59,673 nt of DNA from an uncultured Alphaproteobacteria bacterium. GTDB lineage: Bacteria; Pseudomonadota; Alphaproteobacteria; RF32; CAG-239. Of the stretch, positions 1 through 8,350 are shown one piece after another. The first letter of the stretch is position 1. Each line of letters begins with the position of its first letter. The translations under genes were made by a program, and so were the position numbers. Under the pieces are notes generated by a model. It had not been told where the DNA came from. It saw only the letters and a program-made list of their open reading frames with translations, and searched no databases. The DNA lies in contig CAKQNT010000011.1 in the NCBI GenBank assembly GCA_934255405.1, forward strand, positions 1 to 59,673. The letters are read 5' to 3'.

Positions 1-849
1 TATGATGAAGAGAAAGATACCTGGTATTTTTCCGTTGTTGATGTTATCTCCATTTTAATAGAGAAAGACTATCAAACAGCCCGTAAATATTGGAACAAAT
101 TGTCAGAGCGTCTGAGAAATGAAGGTGCTGTTGAGCCGGTGACAAATTGTCACCAACTGAAATTAGAAGCCGCTGATGGTAAAAAATATTTGACTTCGGT
201 TGCCGATGCAGAAACAATGTTGCGTATTGTTCAATCTGTGCCTAGTCATAAAGCAGAACCCATCAAACAGTGGTTGGCACGAGTTGGATATGAACGTATG
301 AAAGAAACAGCCGACCCATCGTTAAGTATCGATCGTGCACGCGAAAATTGGCGAAAACTCGGACATTCTGATAAATGGATACAACAACGTATGACGGGGC
401 AGGAAACCCGTAATAAATTAACCGATTATTGGAAAGAACATGAAATTACTAAAGATGAAGAATATGCAGTTTTGACAAATATTATTCATCAAGAATGGTC
501 TGGATTGTCTGTCAAAGAACATAAACAATTAAAAGGTTTAAAATCTCAAAATTTACGCGACCACATGAGCGAAGCAGAACTTATTTTTACCGCTTTAGCT
601 GAACTATCAACAAGACAAGTTGCTGAAAATACAAATGCGACCGGTATGAAAGAAAATAAACAAGCGGCAAAAATCGGCGGCAACATATCTAAACGTGCTA
701 GAGAAGATTTTGAAGAGCGAACAGGTCAAAAAGTTGTAACAGATGAAAATTATTTGCCAACAAAGCCTGTTCAGAAAAGAATAAAATCAAAAGATGCAAA
801 ACAATCAACTGATTATCGGAATCAGCGAGCACTTTTTTTACGAAAGTGA
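1..849 (+). CDS. BRO-family / phage antirepressor-like protein, 5' end cut by window
   Basis: The reading frame is open from base 1 (Y-D-E-E-K-D-T-W-Y-F-S-V-V-D-V) to a TGA at 847-849, so the true start lies upstream and the in-frame TTG at 100 is only internal. The opening residues (WYFSVVDVI, then YWNKLSERL) resemble the BRO-N domain of prophage antirepressors. The middle part (AEPIKQWLARVGYERM and an LTDYWKEHEI segment) resembles the conserved C-terminal extension of bacterial BRO proteins. A basic tail follows. The family binds DNA and is typical of phages and mobile elements; the target here is unknown. It precedes a type III restriction-modification pair and shares its AT-rich composition, which supports a mobile origin. 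No ribosome-binding site can be judged because the 5' end is missing. Confidence 0.75.
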   Translation, partial: YDEEKDTWYFSVVDVISILIEKDYQTARKYWNKLSERLRNEGAVEPVTNCHQLKLEAADGKKYLTSVADAETMLRIVQSVPSHKAEPIKQWLARVGYERMKETADPSLSIDRARENWRKLGHSDKWIQQRMTGQETRNKLTDYWKEHEITKDEEYAVLTNIIHQEWSGLSVKEHKQLKGLKSQNLRDHMSEAELIFTALAELSTRQVAENTNATGMKENKQAAKIGGNISKRAREDFEERTGQKVVTDENYLPTKPVQKRIKSKDAKQSTDYRNQRALFLRK

Positions 850-937
850 AATTTCAACCTGTTGATTTTGAGGAGCTGTAATCATTCACCAGCGAGCCCT
901 TAAAACTCACCGCATTGGTAACATTTTGCTATGATTT

Positions 938-965
938 TTGAATTTTACTAAGGAAAAAGTAAGAT
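938..965 (+). promoter_or_regulatory. possible promoter for mod-res
   Basis: A TTGAAT hexamer (938-943) lies 16 bases before TAAGAT (960-965), about 45 bases upstream of the mod ATG. Both boxes are imperfect and the region is AT-rich, so chance matches are likely. Confidence 0.25.
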
Positions 966-1008
966 TTTTACGTTATTGATATATCTATATAAAAATATAG
1001 AGGTAAAG

Positions 1009-2712
1009 ATGGCAAAGTATGATAATTTTTCCAGAGAAGAACTTATAGAGTTACTGCAAAAACAAGATAAAGAATTAACTCGTAAAAAGTATGGGCTTGT
1101 GTGGGATAAAGAAAAAGAACCTGAGCAAGTCGTTTTGGATTGCGCAAACAAATTACCAATTTTAAAAAATGTTGCTCAAAAAGATATCAAAACTAATGAT
1201 GACGATTACAATATTATGATTGAAGGTGATAATTATCACGCTTTACAAGTGTTAAATTATACCCATAAAGGCAAAATTGATGTTATTTATATTGATCCGC
1301 CATATAATAAAGGAAATAAAGATTTTATCTATAATGATAGATATGTGGATAAAGAAGATGGGTACCGTCATTCAAAATGGCTTAATTTCATGGAAAAACG
1401 TCTTGATTTGGCGAAAGAATTACTTTCAGACACAGGTGTAATTTTTATATCTATAGATGAAAATGAAGAAGCAAATTTGAAATTATTATGTAATAAAATC
1501 TTTAATAATAATTGCGTAGGAACATTTATATGGCGAAAAAAACAAGGTGGCGGTCAAGCTGATGACTATTTCGTTACAGAACACGAGTATATATTAGTTT
1601 ATTGTAAAAATAAAAGATTTTTTAAGTGGATTGACGACGAAATAGACATAAAAGAAGAAGATTTTAAATACAGTGATGAAAAAGGTAAATATAAATTAGT
1701 TAAGCTTGAAAAATGGGGTAATACATCAAGAAGAGAAGATCGCCCAACTATGTATTACCCAATAAAGCAGCCAAATGGAAAAAAATATTATCCAATTGCT
1801 CCTGATGGAAATGATGGAAGGTGGAGAATTGGAAAATCTAGAATGGAAGATATTTATAAATATGGGTTAATAGAATGGAAAGAAAACAAGAAAGGAGCTA
1901 TGACCCCATATGAAAAGATATATTGGTCAGAAGATGATATAAAAGTTATCAAAGAAAGAAGCATACTCTTTGATTTAGCTTTTACATCTGATGGTACCAA
2001 TACTCTAACAAATATATTTGGTAAAAAAGATGTATTCAAAAATCCAAAATCAGAAATTCTTGTTTACAATTTAATTTCTCATGCAGGTACTACCGATTCC
2101 ACGGTCTTAGATTTTTTTGCAGGATCTGGAACAACGGGACACGCTGTATTGGAACTGAATAGACAAGACGGAGGCAATAGAAGATTTATTCTTTGCACCA
2201 ACAATGAGGGAAACATTGCTACAGAAGTTTGCTATCCTCGTGTTCAAAAAGTAATTCAGGGTTATAATAAAAACGGTAAAGAAGAGTTTATTGAAGGTTT
2301 GGGTGGAAACCTTAAATATTTTAAGACCGATTTCATCGCTAACTCTAAGAATAAGACACAAACAAAAATTAATTTAGCAAAACAATGCTCTGAAATGCTT
2401 TGCTTAAAAACAGGTATTTATAATCCTATAGATGAAGAAAACCCTTGTTTTAGGTTATTTGATAATAATAAACATAACAAATTCTTATGCGTGTATTTTG
2501 ATTTTTTCGGCAACAATATTAATAATTTTATCAATAAAATCAGAGCATTAAATGGTGAAAAATTTGTCTTTATGTTTTCACTAGATGAAAATGTCGATAA
2601 AAGTCTTTTTGAAGGGATAGAAAATATAAAAATAGAGCCAATACCACAGAAGATACTTGACGTTTATAAAAAAATTGCTAAAGAGCATATTAAAGGGGAT
2701 AATAATGACTAA
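1009..2712 (+). CDS. mod: type III restriction-modification methyltransferase subunit (Mod)
   Basis: This is a 567-residue DNA N6-adenine methyltransferase of the beta class. The catalytic DPPYN motif (residues 96-100) comes before the S-adenosylmethionine-binding DFFAGSGT motif (368-375), the order expected for type III Mod proteins. Mod gives the complex its sequence specificity and methylates one strand of the site. ATG 1009 was chosen because GAGG lies just upstream; a TTG at 976 would add 11 residues without a ribosome-binding site. The stop overlaps the start of res by 8 bases (ATGACTAA), so the two are probably translationally coupled. Composition is much AT-richer than the genes after 5.6 kb. 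The target sequence cannot be read from the protein. Confidence 0.92.
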   Translation: MAKYDNFSREELIELLQKQDKELTRKKYGLVWDKEKEPEQVVLDCANKLPILKNVAQKDIKTNDDDYNIMIEGDNYHALQVLNYTHKGKIDVIYIDPPYNKGNKDFIYNDRYVDKEDGYRHSKWLNFMEKRLDLAKELLSDTGVIFISIDENEEANLKLLCNKIFNNNCVGTFIWRKKQGGGQADDYFVTEHEYILVYCKNKRFFKWIDDEIDIKEEDFKYSDEKGKYKLVKLEKWGNTSRREDRPTMYYPIKQPNGKKYYPIAPDGNDGRWRIGKSRMEDIYKYGLIEWKENKKGAMTPYEKIYWSEDDIKVIKERSILFDLAFTSDGTNTLTNIFGKKDVFKNPKSEILVYNLISHAGTTDSTVLDFFAGSGTTGHAVLELNRQDGGNRRFILCTNNEGNIATEVCYPRVQKVIQGYNKNGKEEFIEGLGGNLKYFKTDFIANSKNKTQTKINLAKQCSEMLCLKTGIYNPIDEENPCFRLFDNNKHNKFLCVYFDFFGNNINNFINKIRALNGEKFVFMFSLDENVDKSLFEGIENIKIEPIPQKILDVYKKIAKEHIKGDNND

Positions 2713-4990
2713 AGAAATAAAGAAATTTCAGCAGAAAGCTATTGATAATATTACAACATTTTCTAAAATAGTGTTGGATGGCAATTCCATAAAAACGGTT
2801 ATATTAAAATCCCCAACAGGCTCTGGTAAAACTTTTATGATGAGCCAAGTTATTAACAAAATTGCAACAGCGCAAGAATTTTCGTACATGGATTTATGTT
2901 TCTTATGGGTAAGCATTGGTAAGGGCAGTTTACATGAACAAAGCTATAGGGTTCTTGTAAAAACCTTTAACGGCTATCCAGATTGTTATTTGCTTGAAAA
3001 TGAATTCACCGGTGGACGTGATAAGATAGAGCGTAACGAAGTTGTTGTATTAAGCTGGGAAAAATTAAGAGCTCAAGATAGCAAAACCGGTGAATGGATA
3101 AATATTTTAATGAAGGACAAAGAAACGTTTAACTTCATTGATATTATCAAAAATACAAAAGAAGAAGGCAGAAAAATAGTATTAATCATTGATGAAAGTC
3201 ATTCATCAACAGATACAGCAAGGGCAACACAACTTCGTGATGAAATTATCTGTCCGGATTTAACAATTGAAATGAGCGCAACTCCTGTTCTGACAGGTTT
3301 AGCTTTTCCTTATGAAGTGAATCCCAATGATGTTATCAATGAAGGATTGATAAAAAAAGAAATTATCATCAACAAAGATATTGATCAAATTGTAGATGAT
3401 GAAATTGATTCTGAAAAATTGGTTTTGGAAGCTGCCTATCAAAAACAAAATGAGCTTAAAAGAGCCTATCAAGCAGAAGGAATTGATATTAATCCGCTTG
3501 TTTTGGTTCAACTTCCAAATTCTGATGAAGGGGAACACAAAAGAGAAAATGTCGAGAATTTCTTAAAAACAAAAGGAATAAGTGAAGATAACGGAAATTT
3601 GGCAGTATGGTTAAGTGATGATAAAATTAATACTGAAACACCATATTTGATACCAAATACAAGTAAAGTTGATTTTTTGATATTTAAGCAAGCAATTGAT
3701 ACAGGATGGGACTGTCCACGAGCTTCAATTTTGGTTCGTTTTAGAGAGACGAAAAGTGTTATTTTTGAGATTCAAACAGTCGGTCGTATTTTACGTATGC
3801 CGGAAGCTAGACATTATAATAACGAAGCCTTAAATAAGGGATACATTTATACCAACATTCAATCCATTGCTGTAAAGCGTGAAGAATATAATCCAAATAT
3901 AATTAAGTCACTATACGCACACAGAGGAGATATTCGCAACTTCACTCTTAAATCTTATTATAAAAACAGAATATCTTATAACGATTTAACATCATCTTTT
4001 TACCCCGTCTTTGAAGAAGAATTTTGTAAATTCTTTGGGTTTGAAAAAGGAAAATATGAATATTTTAATAAAAACAAAAAACTGGCTAAAGAAAAATTGT
4101 TATTAGATAATCTAGTCAATGATGATGAAATTATATTAAACAAAGTGATTGAGAGTAATATTATTGACGAAGTTTCTAAAATTGAAAACGTTGATAAAAC
4201 AAAAGTTAAATTATCTGAAGATGATAAATCTGCATATATAAAAAACATATTAGCAAGTGAATTAAATGGCTTTGCCTATAAAAGATCTATTGGAATTATG
4301 CAACAGGCAGTGTTTGGATGTTTCAATAGATATCTTGGCATTGAACAAGCTATAGATAGTTGGGTGATATACATAGAAAGTTTAATCCTTAATAACGAAA
4401 ATACGATAAAACAATTGTTAAATAAAGCTATTGAAATATATAAGCCTATTAAATTGAAGGAGGAAAAAGAAAAAGCAGAAAATATAGATAATTTTGATGA
4501 CCATTGGGTTATGCCAACGAGCAAAAATTACAATCCTTATACTTATGAGAAAGTGGACTGCAAAAATTATTTATATGAGCCCTGTTATTTGGAAACAACG
4601 AGAAGCAATCCTGAAAAAGCATTTATTGAATTTATTAATAAGTCCGATAAAATCTTGTGGTGGTGGAAAAATGGCGACGAGTCAATGAAAGAGAACTTCG
4701 GCATATGCAAATATGTTAATGACGATGACAATGCTTTCCGACCTGATTTTATCGTTCAATATAAAGATGGTAGTGTTGGTATATATGATACTAAAGATGC
4801 AGGCTTTCAAGAAGATGATAATAAAATAAAGGCAGAAGCATTGCAACGATACATCAAAGAAGAAAATGCTAAAGGGAAAAAATTATGCGGAGGTATTATT
4901 ATCGTAGACAATGGTCATTTGAAAATTAATAATAATGATGAGTATATAGGGTTTAGAACTAAACCGGATGATTGGAAATTCTTTGAATAA
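2705..4990 (+). CDS. res: type III restriction enzyme Res subunit (helicase-nuclease)
   Basis: This 761-residue protein is the ATP-dependent cleavage subunit that pairs with Mod. It has a Walker A SPTGSGKT motif (Lys42), a DESH Walker B box (163-166), an MSATP motif III, a GRILRMP motif VI and a C-terminal PD-(D/E)xK nuclease pattern (Asp681 and YDTK with Asp695 and Lys697). All catalytic motifs look intact, so the enzyme should be active. ATG 2705 follows AAAGGGG at good spacing; an upstream in-frame start at 2657 lies inside mod and is less likely. With mod it forms a two-gene operon ending in a hairpin terminator at 5029. Confidence 0.92.
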   Translation: MTKEIKKFQQKAIDNITTFSKIVLDGNSIKTVILKSPTGSGKTFMMSQVINKIATAQEFSYMDLCFLWVSIGKGSLHEQSYRVLVKTFNGYPDCYLLENEFTGGRDKIERNEVVVLSWEKLRAQDSKTGEWINILMKDKETFNFIDIIKNTKEEGRKIVLIIDESHSSTDTARATQLRDEIICPDLTIEMSATPVLTGLAFPYEVNPNDVINEGLIKKEIIINKDIDQIVDDEIDSEKLVLEAAYQKQNELKRAYQAEGIDINPLVLVQLPNSDEGEHKRENVENFLKTKGISEDNGNLAVWLSDDKINTETPYLIPNTSKVDFLIFKQAIDTGWDCPRASILVRFRETKSVIFEIQTVGRILRMPEARHYNNEALNKGYIYTNIQSIAVKREEYNPNIIKSLYAHRGDIRNFTLKSYYKNRISYNDLTSSFYPVFEEEFCKFFGFEKGKYEYFNKNKKLAKEKLLLDNLVNDDEIILNKVIESNIIDEVSKIENVDKTKVKLSEDDKSAYIKNILASELNGFAYKRSIGIMQQAVFGCFNRYLGIEQAIDSWVIYIESLILNNENTIKQLLNKAIEIYKPIKLKEEKEKAENIDNFDDHWVMPTSKNYNPYTYEKVDCKNYLYEPCYLETTRSNPEKAFIEFINKSDKILWWWKNGDESMKENFGICKYVNDDDNAFRPDFIVQYKDGSVGIYDTKDAGFQEDDNKIKAEALQRYIKEENAKGKKLCGGIIIVDNGHLKINNNDEYIGFRTKPDDWKFFE

Positions 4991-5028
4991 AATTTTCTAA
5001 CTAAAATTTAAAAATGTTAAAATTTTTA

Positions 5029-5058
5029 AACCTCTGCAAATTTAGTAGAGGTTTTATT
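5029..5058 (+). terminator. Rho-independent terminator after res
   Basis: AACCTCT (5029-5035) pairs with AGAGGTT (5047-5053) around an 11-base loop and is followed by a T-rich stretch. The stem is short, so strength is uncertain. Confidence 0.55.
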
Positions 5059-5204
5059 TGTTCAAAAAACTTTAGTAGAAATTCGCAAGGTTTATGCTTT
5101 GTTTTTCTAAAAAGTCCGATTCTTGGCACGAAAAAAGAGATTTTGAAATTGATATTATCGGACTGCAAAAAGCTGTTTGGTGGGGAAGTTAGTTTAAAAA
5201 TTGC

Positions 5205-5344
5205 TGCTGGCAAGCTTGTGCAGTGGTGTTGCACACCGCAGCCTTACGGCCTCGCAGTCAAAAGACTGCTCGCTTTCCCTCGCTGAACCTCGGTCGGCTC
5301 AGTCACCGGACATTGCTTCGCAAGCCCAACCCTCCGCTAACTAA
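5205..5344. other. GC-rich, palindrome-containing junction segment next to tRNA-Thr
   Basis: This part of the 395-base gene-free stretch between res and tRNA-Thr differs sharply from the AT-rich island on its left. It contains a perfect small hairpin (GCAGTC-AAAA-GACTGC) and several partial palindromes. No reading frame in it resembles a protein. It abuts the tRNA terminator, so it may be the original sequence downstream of the tRNA, or the end of the integrated element. I see no integrase or complete attachment-site pair in the window. Confidence 0.35.
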
Positions 5345-5391
5345 GCACCATAACAAAAAGCCTCCGCGAGGGAGGCTTTTTGTTATGGTGC
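5345..5391 (-). terminator. long perfect-stem terminator fused to the tRNA-Thr 3' end
   Basis: Bases 5345-5365 are an exact reverse complement of 5371-5391, giving a 21-bp perfect stem with a five-base GCGAG loop. Runs of T on both sides of the inner stem make it a plausible bidirectional terminator. The right arm includes the last six bases of the tRNA gene (GCACCA on the minus strand), so the left arm carries an inverted copy of the tRNA terminus. Confidence 0.8.
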
Positions 5392-5460
5392 CGCTGGCAA
5401 GAATCGGACTTGCGACCCCGTCATTACCAATGACGTGCTCTACCACTGAGCTACAGCGGC
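5386..5460 (-). tRNA. tRNA-Thr (anticodon GGT)
   Basis: The minus strand folds into a complete 75-base cloverleaf with encoded CCA. The acceptor stem pairs GCCGCTG with CAGCGGC, the D arm pairs GCTC with GAGC and keeps GG in the loop, the anticodon stem pairs CGTCA with TGACG around loop TTGGTAA, and the T stem pairs GCAAG with CTTGC. The loop gives anticodon GGT, decoding ACC and ACT. The T loop reads TCCGATT, so position 55, almost always T (pseudouridine), is C here. Confidence 0.95.
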
Positions 5461-5486
5461 ATGATTTATCTCATCATGCGAAAGGT

Positions 5487-5515
5487 AACATACCCAAACA
5501 TTTTATAAAAATCAA
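5487..5515 (-). promoter_or_regulatory. probable tRNA-Thr promoter
   Basis: On the minus strand TTGATT (5510-5515) and TATGTT (5487-5492) are separated by 17 bases and lie about 27 bases upstream of the tRNA 5' end, a position suited to a short precursor leader. Confidence 0.45.
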
Positions 5516-5595
5516 GTCCTGATTTGCATTTTTTTATATTTTTTTTAATCTTATTATGCTAAGCCTTAGAAAAATAACCGATTGAGAGCAATAAA

Positions 5596-5751
5596 ATGAC
5601 CGCTGAAACGACTGCAAAAAAGCAAAAATCTCGCAAGGAGTTGCGTTTTGACCGCGAGGCTAAAGCCTTGCAGAAGAATCTGGCTAAACGCAAACGTCAA
5701 CAAGAACAACGTGAACAAGCCGTAAAGGAGAAGCAAAATGGACAGAATTAA
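5596..5751 (+). CDS. small basic helical protein overlapping murA
   Basis: An ATG at 5596 opens a 51-codon frame ending with TAA at 5749-5751, overlapping the first 14 bases of murA. The product is almost all Lys, Arg, Glu, Gln and Ala, with no hydrophobic segment, and is predicted to be one long charged helix. It starts MTAETTAKKQ. A weak GAG-containing ribosome-binding site precedes it, and possible promoter boxes TTGCAT and TAATCT (16-base spacing) lie at 5524-5551. Overlap with murA suggests translational coupling. I do not recognise a named family. The codon choice resembles the neighbouring core genes, which argues for a real gene. Confidence 0.55.
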   Translation: MTAETTAKKQKSRKELRFDREAKALQKNLAKRKRQQEQREQAVKEKQNGQN

Positions 5752-7036
5752 GATTCATGGGGGCAAATCCCTTAAGGGCAAAATTCATATTAGTGGTGCC
5801 AAAAACGCCGCATTGCCGCTGATTTGCGCCAGCCTTTTGACTGATGAAACCGTAACTCTGACCAATATGCCGATGCTTTCTGATATTCGGGCAATGAATG
5901 CCTTGCTGGAGCAGTTGGGTACCAAGATTGATGAGTTTAATGATTTTGTCGATGGACATCCCACCAAAACTTATTCTTATCGCACCAAAGAAGCTGCCAG
6001 TCTGATTGCTCCCTATGACTATGTTCGCAAAATGCGCGCTTCTTACTATGTGTTGGGACCATTGTTGGCTCGTTATGGTAAATGCGAACTATCTCTCCCC
6101 GGCGGATGTGCCATTGGCGCGCGTCCGATGGATATCCATCTGGCGGCCTTGGAGCAGATGGGGGCGCGCATAGAGATTAAAAACGGCTATATTTTTGCCG
6201 ACGTTGACGGGCGCCTTAAGGGTGCGCACATTATTTTCCCCGGAGTTTCTGTTGGTGCAACTTGTAATGTTTTGATGGCCGCGGTGATGGCTGAAGGGCG
6301 CACTGTTTTGGAAAACGCCGCCAAAGAACCGGAGATTGGAGATTTGGCCGAACTTCTAAACGCTATGGGCGCCAAAATTGAGGGCATCGGCACAGCGGTT
6401 TTGACTATTGACGGCGTGAACAAACTCCACGGCGCCACTCACAAGGTTATTCCTGACCGCATTGAGGCCGGATCCTATGCCGTGGCCGCCGCAATAACCA
6501 GAGGCAAAATAGAGCTGATAAACGCTCAAGCCAGCACTTTGCGCCGTCCGTTGCAGGTGCTTAAAGATATGGGCGTTCGTGTTTCTGAAACCGAACACGG
6601 AGTCTTGATTGATGCTGTTGGGTGTGATCTGGTGGGGCAGGATATTATGACCGAGCCATACCCCGGATTTCCAACCGATTTGCAGGCGCAGTTTTTGGCT
6701 TTGATGCTCACTGCCGAGGGCGCCGCAATGGTGACCGAAACCATTTTTGAAAATCGTTTTATGCACGTGCCGGAATTGCTGCGTATGGGAGCTAATATCA
6801 ATGTTCATGGCCATGCCTCAGCAATTGTTCGCGGTGTCAAAAAACTCTCCGGAGCGCCGGTTATGGCAACAGACTTGCGCGCATCTTTTGCCTTGATTTT
6901 GGCGGGTTTGGTGGCAGAAGGAGAAACAATCGTCAATCGTGTATACCATCTTGATCGCGGTTACGAAAAACTGGAAGAAAAACTAAAATCTGTTGGCGCA
7001 GATATTGAACGTATTAAAGATAATGATGAAGAATAA
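5738..7036 (+). CDS. murA: UDP-N-acetylglucosamine 1-carboxyvinyltransferase
   Basis: This 432-residue enzyme transfers enolpyruvate from PEP to UDP-GlcNAc, the first committed step of peptidoglycan synthesis in the cytoplasm. It has the usual family length, the N-terminal SGAKNAALPL segment and the active-site loop LPGGCAIGARP, with catalytic Cys124. Cys is the fosfomycin target in this family, so the protein should be sensitive in principle. AAGGAG eight bases upstream fixes the start. It is preceded by an overlapping small gene and followed ten bases later by a META-domain lipoprotein, so these probably form one transcript. Confidence 0.97.
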   Translation: MDRIKIHGGKSLKGKIHISGAKNAALPLICASLLTDETVTLTNMPMLSDIRAMNALLEQLGTKIDEFNDFVDGHPTKTYSYRTKEAASLIAPYDYVRKMRASYYVLGPLLARYGKCELSLPGGCAIGARPMDIHLAALEQMGARIEIKNGYIFADVDGRLKGAHIIFPGVSVGATCNVLMAAVMAEGRTVLENAAKEPEIGDLAELLNAMGAKIEGIGTAVLTIDGVNKLHGATHKVIPDRIEAGSYAVAAAITRGKIELINAQASTLRRPLQVLKDMGVRVSETEHGVLIDAVGCDLVGQDIMTEPYPGFPTDLQAQFLALMLTAEGAAMVTETIFENRFMHVPELLRMGANINVHGHASAIVRGVKKLSGAPVMATDLRASFALILAGLVAEGETIVNRVYHLDRGYEKLEEKLKSVGADIERIKDNDEE

Positions 7037-7046
7037 GGAGCTTGGA

Positions 7047-7445
7047 ATGAAAAAAATATTAGCTTTTTTTAGTTTGATTTTTTTGTTGGGAGCCTGCTCT
7101 GCCGAATCTTCCCCAGAGGCTGGGTTTATCGGTAAAAACTACCAAATGCAAAATGCTTGGAATAATGCTCAAATCACTTTGGGGTTTGATGCCTCCGAGC
7201 CGCGTTTTTTTGGCTCCGTGGTTAATAATTATTTTGGCTTTTATAAGCTCAACGGCAATAAACTCAGCTTTGAAGATGCCGGCGTAACCTTAATGATGGG
7301 GCCGGCGGAAGAGATGGAAGCCGAACGTCTTTATCTTGAGCTGCTGCCTAAGATTTCAACCTATCGTATGGATGGCACCGATTTAATCCTGCTCACTGCC
7401 GATGGTGCGGAATATCGCTTTAAGGAAGTCCCGCTTGCCGAATAA
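7047..7445 (+). CDS. META/HslJ-domain lipoprotein
   Basis: This 132-residue protein begins with a lipoprotein signal peptide (MKKILAFFSLIFLLGAC, lipobox LGAC, lipidated Cys17). The mature part resembles the META/HslJ domain: a strand-rich region with NNYFGFYKLNGNKL, then a TLMMGP segment, then an acidic helix and a final YRMDGTDLILL strand. META-domain proteins are envelope proteins linked to stress or drug tolerance, but their molecular role is unclear. The start at 7047 has AAGGAG six bases upstream; longer in-frame starts lie inside murA. It is the last gene of the murA unit and is followed by a hairpin terminator. Confidence 0.75.
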   Translation: MKKILAFFSLIFLLGACSAESSPEAGFIGKNYQMQNAWNNAQITLGFDASEPRFFGSVVNNYFGFYKLNGNKLSFEDAGVTLMMGPAEEMEAERLYLELLPKISTYRMDGTDLILLTADGAEYRFKEVPLAE

Positions 7446-7451
7446 ATAAAG

Positions 7452-7480
7452 AGCTCCGTTAAACCAAACGGAGCTTTTTA
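7452..7480. terminator. bidirectional terminator
   Basis: AGCTCCGTT (7452-7460) pairs with AACGGAGCT (7467-7475) around a six-base loop, followed by a T run on the plus strand and an A-rich stretch on the other side. It separates the convergent META lipoprotein gene and the RgpF-like gene. Confidence 0.85.
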
Positions 7481-8350
7481 TTATTTTGAGCTTGACCAAA
7501 GCGGGATTCTGCAAATTTTGATAAGATGCTTGCCTGATTTGGTGGTTTTGTTTTGCCACAAAAAACGCTTAATCGAGTATACCCAGCGTTCTTTGAAAAA
7601 TGCCCAATAATCATGTTGCATAAACTGTTTAATAGCCTGATTCGGCATATTGTGAATCAGCAAAAATTTAGAGCATTCAGCAAAGCCGCCGCGAGTAAAA
7701 ATTTTGCGTTTATAAAGCGGACACCGAACCTTCAGCAACTTTGTTCCTAGTTTTGAGGCATCGTGTCGACCGGCTTTAATCGGGCAATATACATCAAAAG
7801 TAAAGTGTCCTTGTTCTATCAGCAGGCGGCTCAAACCAACTTCATAATGCGATACCACATCCCAAAAGCATTTTTCGGCGCGAACACTCCTAAAAAAGTT
7901 TGCCAACAATTCGGTTTTAAATACTTGCGGCTCAAATACCAAAAAATAGCTCTGGATATGCTCTATAATACCGGTGCAGTTCTTGGTGATTCCCCAAAAG
8001 TCAACGTGTTTTTGCTCCATTGCCGCAAACATTTCCGCAAACGGAAATGCCGGAGCATAGCAACTGTCGTTGCACAAAACCAATTGATCAGCATCGTCCA
8101 GCCAATTGTTCTGAACAGCGGCGGCAAAACCTCTTTTCCAAGAGCCAAAGTCATATTCGCCATGTTTTTCAAATATTGCAATGTCAGCCAATCCTTTCAG
8201 CTGCTGTTCATAAGCCTCTGATGGATTATTATCTGCCACATATATTATCTTGTCGGCAACTTTTTTTAGTCCGTTCAGATAATATATAACATAGTCATCA
8301 ATTTGTTTGCCGCGATTAAACGCCGCAAAAATCACAATACGTTTAGTCAT
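7481..8350 (-). CDS. RgpF-like (rhamnan synthesis F family) protein
   Basis: This 289-residue cytoplasmic protein resembles the RgpF family. Characteristic segments are KHGEYDFGSWKRG, LVLCNDSCY, VDFWGITKN and HIQSYFLVF, which match the conserved core of this glycosyltransferase-associated family in polysaccharide synthesis. The sugar substrate cannot be told. ATG 8350 is chosen because it overlaps the stop of the upstream membrane-protein gene in an ATGACTAA arrangement; a start at 8410 would add 20 residues inside that gene. It is the last gene of the dnaE unit, an unusual place for a polysaccharide gene. No other polysaccharide genes are nearby. Confidence 0.75.
   Translation of the reverse strand: MTKRIVIFAAFNRGKQIDDYVIYYLNGLKKVADKIIYVADNNPSEAYEQQLKGLADIAIFEKHGEYDFGSWKRGFAAAVQNNWLDDADQLVLCNDSCYAPAFPFAEMFAAMEQKHVDFWGITKNCTGIIEHIQSYFLVFEPQVFKTELLANFFRSVRAEKCFWDVVSHYEVGLSRLLIEQGHFTFDVYCPIKAGRHDASKLGTKLLKVRCPLYKRKIFTRGGFAECSKFLLIHNMPNQAIKQFMQHDYWAFFKERWVYSIKRFLWQNKTTKSGKHLIKICRIPLWSSSK

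Noticed and set aside
976..1008. TTG start for mod, 11 codons upstream of the ATG
   Set aside because: No ribosome-binding site precedes it, while GAGG lies just before the ATG at 1009.
1009..4990. mod-res as a novel defence system
   Set aside because: All motifs fit an ordinary type III restriction-modification pair.
5014..5522. Plus-strand frames crossing the junction and the tRNA
   Set aside because: They run antisense through the tRNA and terminator, with no protein-like features.
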